From contig VWND01000010.1 in the NCBI GenBank assembly GCA_009599575.1, positions 1,012,501 through 1,076,500 of the forward strand: DNA of 64,000 nucleotides. Reading direction: 5' to 3'. The notes beneath the pieces are model-generated. The model had not been told where the DNA came from. It was given only the letters and a program-made list of their open reading frames with translations, and did not search any database. How positions within the stretch are numbered: position 1 is the stretch's first letter; each line of letters begins with the position of its first letter. The DNA is from Blumeriella jaapii. Its lineage: Eukaryota > Ascomycota > Leotiomycetes > Helotiales > Drepanopezizaceae. The translations under genes and the position numbers were made by a program. Shown piece by piece: positions 58,349 through 64,000 of the stretch.

Positions 58349-60613
58349 GGGCCGCGGTCGTTGCAGCTCATGATGGTCGGGTACGAATCCAGCAGAAGGA
58401 TAATGATCTGTATCAGACTCTGATGAGAAGCCGTCGGTTATGAGAAGGAGAAGAGAGAAGGGAGATAGGTGTTGGTATTGGTGAAATGTCAGGGAGCGAG
58501 GCAGGCAGAGCTGGAGAAACTCTCCGCTTGCTTCTGGGTTATAGGCTGGTAGTGAGGTGATATCGAGCACAGGAAGACCATGGATTGCTCTCGTGAGCGG
58601 GGGAGGCGGTTACAGAAAGTTGTGGTTTGATACTTGCTTCTGTCACGTGAGTGGAGAGGAAGGCAGAGAGACCTGGGCTTTCCTGGTTCCTGATATGGGT
58701 TTTGGTGGTACTTGCAAAGGGCTGACAGGCACGGGAAAAAGCTTGGCTGTCTAGAACCCAAATGCTACTCTACGCCAGAACAGTCAGTAAATCACCCTCT
58801 TAGACAACTCCTCCCCCGCTTTTGTTCGGATACGTTTACTTCAGGTCAATACTCTGACGTGGTCACTAAGGTAGGTGGAAGATGTAATGCTCGACAGTCC
58901 TTGGAAAACAACAGTTGATATGAAATTTGCAGTCGATGTAAAACAGACAATAGATTTGATCCTGACAAACGACATACAACTGACAATCAACACCCCTTTA
59001 CATCCATCCGTATAATCCTTGGATGCGCTTAAGTAATGCAGTTGCTCCTTTCCGATTTCAACCCACTTACTGTAGCTCGAAGGCTAAAACCATATTATAT
59101 CCAGGAGCTTTTCTGCTTGAACTGTATGCAACCTTGGCCTTGCCACGATAACGCGAGATCAAAGATGGTTGTTTTTGATCGGTGAATAAAAAATGGACAG
59201 AAAAAGGCTGGCTGGTTTTTATATACTAGGGTTTCCATTGACCTGATTAGTTGCTAAGAATTGGCGAGTCATATTGGTGCTTTAGGTGAATAGTATGTTT
59301 ATACAGCAATACTAAAGCTTGCATCGCATCGGAATCCACAGATCAAAACCATACCTGCTTGAGATTCTCCTTGGCTTTGCTATACCTTTTTTTCCCTTTA
59401 TACGCTTTATTTTATTTGTACATAAAATAGACACGGAAAGGCTAGGTTTACATATCTACTGCATATTTATAATTGATTTGTGGAAATTAGGACGGAGAAA
59501 TAGCGCTTTCGCGCATTGCTTGCTTGCTAAATATGATTTGTCCAGCAGTTTCAGCTATGCTTGTCAGCTAGCATGGAATATCATATACCAGACCGCCCTG
59601 CAGCGACTTCCACTCCCGTGATAGACGTTGGAGCAGATAAAAGATGATCACGTGTTGGGCAAATTTGTAGATACAGTCTACCGACTTCTCAATCGTCCAC
59701 GAACAAAAATTACCACTTTTTGTAAGGATAGTTAGAAGAGCACCGGAGCATAAATCTATGATTTCAAAGCGGACTTCGGAATCATTATGTTTCTTTGCGT
59801 GTAGGTGTTCATATGTATTTATTTAAACGTATAAGTGAAGCGATTTCGGACTTGTTTCCGGTCAGAGCTCTGTAGTCAGCTTGGTACAGTACAGTACCTA
59901 TAGGTACTTAATGTAATTGAAAACACAAACTACAGAAAGAAAAGAAAACCAACAAATTTGGTGAAAGTTCCCTTCGATACGGAGAAGTGTTGTACAGTAC
60001 AAACTGCACATAGTACAGTACAGTACAGTCAGTACCTCGCCAAGGCCCCCTTCCCACCCCGCTGAAGCTCCGCGCCGCCACTCCCGCCCCCGTCCCGCTC
60101 GCTCCCGCCGTCCCGCCGCGCCGCTAACCCCCTGACTGCTCGCTTATCAGACTCTCTTTACTTACAAACTGTACATGGCCCGTATCCAGTTCTGACCTCA
60201 CCGCCAGTTCCGCCAGCCACCGACTGCTACTTTTCGTCTTGTGCAGAACTGCAGTGCAGGTCGAGAAAAAGTAAGGAGACCAAGATAGGGAGGGTCGCTA
60301 GCTAGGTTTCTCTCTCTCTTTCTCTCTTTTCTTTCTTTTCTCTTCTTAGCTTCTGGATCTTAGGCTTTTCCTCTCTACACGTCCTCATCCTCGTCCTCAT
60401 CCTCAGTGATTTCCTGGAGACTGCGGGACTGATTGAATTAGAGGGACAGAGTCCAATCCCACACGACCTCATCTATCAATCACTCGAACCATCGAGCTTT
60501 TCTGTACTGAAGCCGACTGATAGGTTGACATCTCACCACCACCACCACCACCACCACCAGCTACTAGCACCAAGAAAACAATCCCCTCATCACCAGCCAA
60601 CCATCTAGGCACA
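58349..60613. other. Intergenic, no gene seen
   Basis: A/T-leaning with a few ACAGTAC tracts (59885-59896, 60013-60025). From about 60280 the DNA is CT-rich and then has a (CCA)n run at 60536-60558, probably the leader of the gene at 60614. Confidence 0.45.
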
Positions 60614-61552
60614 ATGGCCGCCTCAGCAGCTCGCTATGGCTACAGCTACAATGAGTACCCAACGCCGCCTCGCACGAGCTCCCCCAAGCACACGGGCAAC
60701 TCCAACCCCAGCTACAACAACAGCAACAACAACAACAATCGTTCCTCTCCCAGGAACCAGCGCTCCAGCTCTCCATCCCACGCCTTCCCCGACACCAACA
60801 ACTGGGCCGCGAGCACGAGCGCAACGCCCTACGACAAAAACCAGAACGCCTCCTACTACGCGAGCGCGAACGCTGGAAACCCCGCGACGGCAACACCAAC
60901 AGCGGCCAGGACGGGCGAGTACGAGTACTTCCCTGCTGCGCGCCGGCCCTCGGAGATAGAGTACCACTCTCACTCGCAATCCAACTCTCAATCTCAGTAC
61001 CGGCCGCAACAGCATCCATCCCAGACCTACATCGTCCCACCCCCCACCACCACCAATACGGCCAACACCAACCGAACCAGCGCCCTCTCCCCCTCCCGCA
61101 AACGCTGGTCTCCGTCCCCTTCCTCCCGCCCCTTCTACGCCTCCCCCTCCAACCCCCTCCCGACCCCCTTCCCCTACAGCACCGCCCGACCGAAGCCGCG
61201 CCCGGGACTCCTGCGCCGCCTGAAAGCCAAGATCGTCGCCTGCCTGCGCGCCTGCATGAAGTGGTGCCGGCGGCACCCGGTCGCGGCTGGCCTGCTGACG
61301 TTCGTGCCGATGCTCGCGGGTGCGGGTTTGCTGCGCCTGGGCGTCGTGTCGGGCCTGGTGCCGCTGTTGAAGAAGGCGAGTCCGAGGTCGCTGTTTGAGC
61401 GGGCCGGGGGCGGGCAACAGGGGAACGGGAAGAAAGGGGAGAAGGGGGAGGGCAAGTGGGATGATGATGGGATGGGGCAGTTTGCCGGGTTCGCGGGATC
61501 GAAGGGGGGTCCGTTGGAGGGGATTTTTAGAATCTTGCAGATGGGGGTGTAA
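60614..61552 (+). CDS. Hypothetical protein with one membrane segment and a disordered N-terminus
   Basis: A single exon of 312 aa with a strong start context (CACAATGG). Residues 1-190 are Ser/Asn/Pro/Tyr-rich and probably disordered, with poly-Asn and SHSQSNSQSQ runs. A basic amphipathic stretch (RPGLLRRLKAKIVACLRACM) follows, then one hydrophobic segment (VAAGLLTFVPMLAGAGLLRL...VVSGLVPLL) long enough for one or two membrane passes. The tail is Gly/Lys-rich and ends FRILQMGV. Cys residues beside the basic stretch (CLRACMKWC) could be palmitoylated. I do not recognise a named family. A membrane-tethered adaptor is one possibility and is speculation. The 3' end is followed by CT-rich DNA. Confidence 0.72.
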   Translation: MAASAARYGYSYNEYPTPPRTSSPKHTGNSNPSYNNSNNNNNRSSPRNQRSSSPSHAFPDTNNWAASTSATPYDKNQNASYYASANAGNPATATPTAARTGEYEYFPAARRPSEIEYHSHSQSNSQSQYRPQQHPSQTYIVPPPTTTNTANTNRTSALSPSRKRWSPSPSSRPFYASPSNPLPTPFPYSTARPKPRPGLLRRLKAKIVACLRACMKWCRRHPVAAGLLTFVPMLAGAGLLRLGVVSGLVPLLKKASPRSLFERAGGGQQGNGKKGEKGEGKWDDDGMGQFAGFAGSKGGPLEGIFRILQMGV

Positions 61553-61832
61553 GTCTTTCTTTATCTTTCTCTCCCTTTTTTTTCCTTCTTCAAAGCGTTC
61601 CACCCCGTGTCTTGCCCCTCTTGTCCTCTTTCTCTTGATTGGAGAGCGAGATTACCGGAAGGAGAACGAATGCTGACAAGGTCGTGACAGGAACCACTGG
61701 TGCAGACTGACCTCTTCGTCCGTGCCGAGGCTGGCGAGCATATTGCTGGAGTTGTATTTCCTGGAAAAGGTCAAGAAATAGGCGTCTCGGCCCTCTTATC
61801 TTTCTGTATATATTTACATATTGTATGACGAA
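61553..61832. other. Convergent 3' flanks
   Basis: A short spacer between the plus-strand hypothetical gene and the minus-strand histidine kinase. CT-rich at the left. No gene is seen. Confidence 0.5.
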
Positions 61833-64000
61833 TCATGACAACGAAGACACGGATGGCAAGCTCTCCTGAGGGGCCGAAGCTCGTGTATGCTTGCGACAAA
61901 TCTGCTTGATCTCCTTCAACATGGCTTGAATCCGGTAGGGTTTGGTGATCACGCCGTCCTATGTTCAAATCAATCAGTAAAAGCTCGCTCGCTTGCTCGC
62001 TGCGTCTCGTGAAGATAGCGGGCGCATACCATGCCGGCATCCAAGGACCTTGTGATCTGGTCTTGACGCGCATTCGCCGTCACGGCGATGATGGGCACGT
62101 GACCTTGAATGGCGCCCCCCTTTTGCAACTCCCTGATCCGCTTCACAGCCGTGATACCGTCCATGACCGGCATCTCCAGGTCCATGAGGACCACGCTCAG
62201 CTTCTCGGCGTCACGGCCGCTCTGCTCGCTCCAGAACTCGGATGCCCGGATAAAGGCGAGCGCTTCCTCGCCGTGGTTGGCGACGTGGACGACATGTCCC
62301 GCCTTCCTCAGCTGCTTCGTGACGACTTTCTGGTTCACCAGGTTGTCCTCGACGACCAGTATGTGGAAGGCTGCGAGCGTTTTGTCGACTGCCAGATTCG
62401 CCGGCGATGCGGGCGCCGAGTCCATCTGGAAACTCCTGACACCGCTCAGCAAGGCCGGGCTGCCAGGCGTCCCAACGGCACAAGCCTCCCTCAGGGCATC
62501 TTCCCGGACAAGCGGAGGGAGGTCCTTTTGCAAAGTCTCGACGGCAGTCGTTCGCCGCGTCTTAACGTAGAATTGGAACGTGCTGCCTTTGGCCCGCTCG
62601 GAAGCAACGCCAATCTCGCCTCCTTGCATCTCGACGAGCTGGCGACAGATGAATAGACCTAGGCCTGAGCCACCGTAGGTCTGGTACGTCTTCGGACTGG
62701 CTTGTGCGAAGAGGTGGAAGAGGTTCTTGGTTTCGTTCTCGTCGAGACCGCGGCCGGTGTCTTGTACGGTTATGCAGAGGTACAGGACTTCGCCGTCTCC
62801 CCATTCAGGTTTATTTGTTTGGTCAGGCGACTTGTTGCTCTTGCGGACGTATTGCACGTTGAAGTGATTTGAGATGGAGGGCCTGTGTGTTGACGCACCC
62901 CTGAAAATGGTCAGCGGGTGAAAGTAGGATTCTATAGGCTTGCCCTAAGACTCACATGGTGATTTTGATATGTCTTTTCGACTCGGTCCTTGTAAACTTG
63001 ATAGCATTCGTCATCAGGTTGATCAGGACTTGCAGAACACGGCTCGGATCAAGTAGCGTCCACTGTGCTCGATGTATCTCCAGTGATTCCTCCTCAACGA
63101 AATCCAGAGTGGTCCCCGCACGCTTTAGCTCAGCCTCAAACATCTTCAGAGCACCCCGGACCAGCTCCAAGGGCTGGGACGGCTGGGGCGAGACAAGCAA
63201 AAGGTTGGAGTCTAATCTGGATAGTGTCAATATGTCATCTATGATCCGCTTTTGGTGCATAGCGCAGTAGATGATGGTGTCGGCCGCTTCGATCGCCTCG
63301 TCAACGAGGTGCAGCGTCTTGCCTGTTGGAAGCTCAGACGTGTCTGTTAGTAAGTTGACGGCTTTTGGCTTCTTGAGAGAGGTGCGGAGCTCGTTCAATG
63401 AAGCGAGGATTTCATCGGCGCAGCCAATGAGTGCGGAAAGTGGATTGCGCATTTCGTGCGAAGTCATGTCGATGTGTCGTTCTGTTTGTCTCTTCAGCTC
63501 AATAGCCTCCAACATTCTGCCGCGGAGTTGATTTTCTGTCCATTTTATGGCACTGAAGACAGTATTAGAAACCACTTCTTCAGAGTTGACGGGAATTCAC
63601 TTGCCTGATATCCGTAACTGAATGATTATGAGGTTAGCAAATGTTTTTTTTTTCGAGTGGATGAAAGTAGTTCCAAGAAAATGTGGTGCGTAAGACACAA
63701 GAAAGCGCAGAAGTGAGTACTGCCCGATTGTCCTTACCAACGCTCATGATGGTCGTTATATTGCCATTTTCGTCAAAGTCCGGGAAGATCTCGAACTGAA
63801 TGTAGGTATCGCTCCACTGCGCTCGATGCTCAGCATCAAGATCTGGCGCCCTCCATCTGCGTTTCATGCGCGCCTGTACGACACTCGGCTTCTTCGTCTG
63901 GAGCAAGCGCTCCCAGATCTGATTGACGTGGTCGATCTCGCCCTCGACCAGGACATCGTCCCAGAGCACCCGCTGACTTCCTACTTCCAGTTGTGTCATC
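61833..64000 (-). CDS. Hybrid sensor histidine kinase, C-terminal part (5' end outside the window)
   Basis: Exons on the minus strand are 64000-63738 (partial), 63617-63605 (13-nt microexon), 63552-62956, 62900-62030 and 61958-61833, about 622 aa visible. Order: the end of a PAS-like sensor domain (FEIFPDFDENGNITTIMSV then VTDIS); H-box HIDMTSHEMRNPLSAL with the phospho-accepting His (about 63450); N-box LINLMTNAIKFTR; ATP-lid boxes DTGRGL and GGSGLGLFICRQLVEMQGG; then a receiver domain with HILVVEDNLVNQKVV, the phospho-accepting Asp in VLMDLEMPVMDG (about 62180), IIAVTANA and the conserved Lys in ITKPYR. Such kinases autophosphorylate and pass phosphate through the receiver to a His-phosphotransfer protein and a response regulator. 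The stimulus depends on the missing N-terminus. All catalytic residues seen are intact. The intron 63604-63553 has a GC donor (AG|GCAAGT). Confidence 0.93.

Noticed and set aside
1..64000. CRISPR arrays, bacterial operons, riboswitches
   Set aside because: The window is eukaryotic by introns and gene families. The tandem repeats present lack the repeat-spacer pattern.

Overview
This window is nuclear DNA of a filamentous ascomycete (Pezizomycotina, probably a Sordariomycete). The evidence is the gene structure: short introns of about 50-120 nt with GTAAGT-like donors and CTRAC-like branch points. The gene families are also fungal (SAT4-type membrane protein, Sed1/CCG-6-like wall protein, DNase1-like secreted protein, hybrid histidine kinase), a lone 5S rRNA gene stands by itself, and an A/T-saturated retrotransposon looks like a RIP (repeat-induced point mutation) victim. 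Gene density is low. Long stretches hold microsatellites, minisatellites, homopolymers and GTAC-rich DNA.

Layout. 0.4-2.5 kb (-): a six-exon AMP-dependent acyl-CoA ligase whose five introns restore one intact frame. 4.4-6.0 kb (-): a GPI-anchored Sed1/CCG-6-like wall protein with two octapeptide arrays. 9.2-9.4 kb: a GAA/AAG tract. 12.0-12.15 kb (-): a 5S rRNA gene. 12.5-14.0 kb (-): a SAT4/rhodopsin-like membrane protein. 16.5-18.1 kb (+): a secreted berberine-bridge-type FAD oxidoreductase. 14.3, 21.4-22.2, 23.6 and 33.9 kb: copies of one dispersed element with LINE 3'-end features. 26.1-27.4 kb: a degenerate A/T-rich tandem array. 31.8-32.3 kb (+): a small DNase1/thaumatin-like secreted protein. 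38.4-40.4 kb (-): a conserved fungal protein. 43.6-45.4 kb (+): a five-exon secreted repeat protein. 50.1-57.5 kb: a divergent histone-H3-fold gene split by a complete Ty3/gypsy LTR retrotransposon. 57.8-58.3 kb (+): a possible small gene. 60.6-61.6 kb (+): a one-TM protein. 61.8-64.0 kb (-): the 3' part of a hybrid sensor histidine kinase that runs off the window.

The most interesting locus is 50.1-57.5 kb. The host gene encodes a protein with a histone H3 core (the MPKD...AR signature, and gap-free alignment through the helix 2 to C-terminal-helix region) but an acidic rather than basic N-terminal tail. A 6.4-kb retroelement with two 284-bp LTRs sits in its last exon. The element is flanked by a 149-bp direct duplication of host sequence, far longer than a normal integrase target-site duplication. 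The left, promoter-bearing copy still encodes the whole histone fold but ends in an LTR-encoded tail. The right copy keeps the original acidic C-terminus but has no start. The genes do not form an obvious single pathway. The wall, secreted and signalling genes are typical accessory genes of a fungal chromosome arm.
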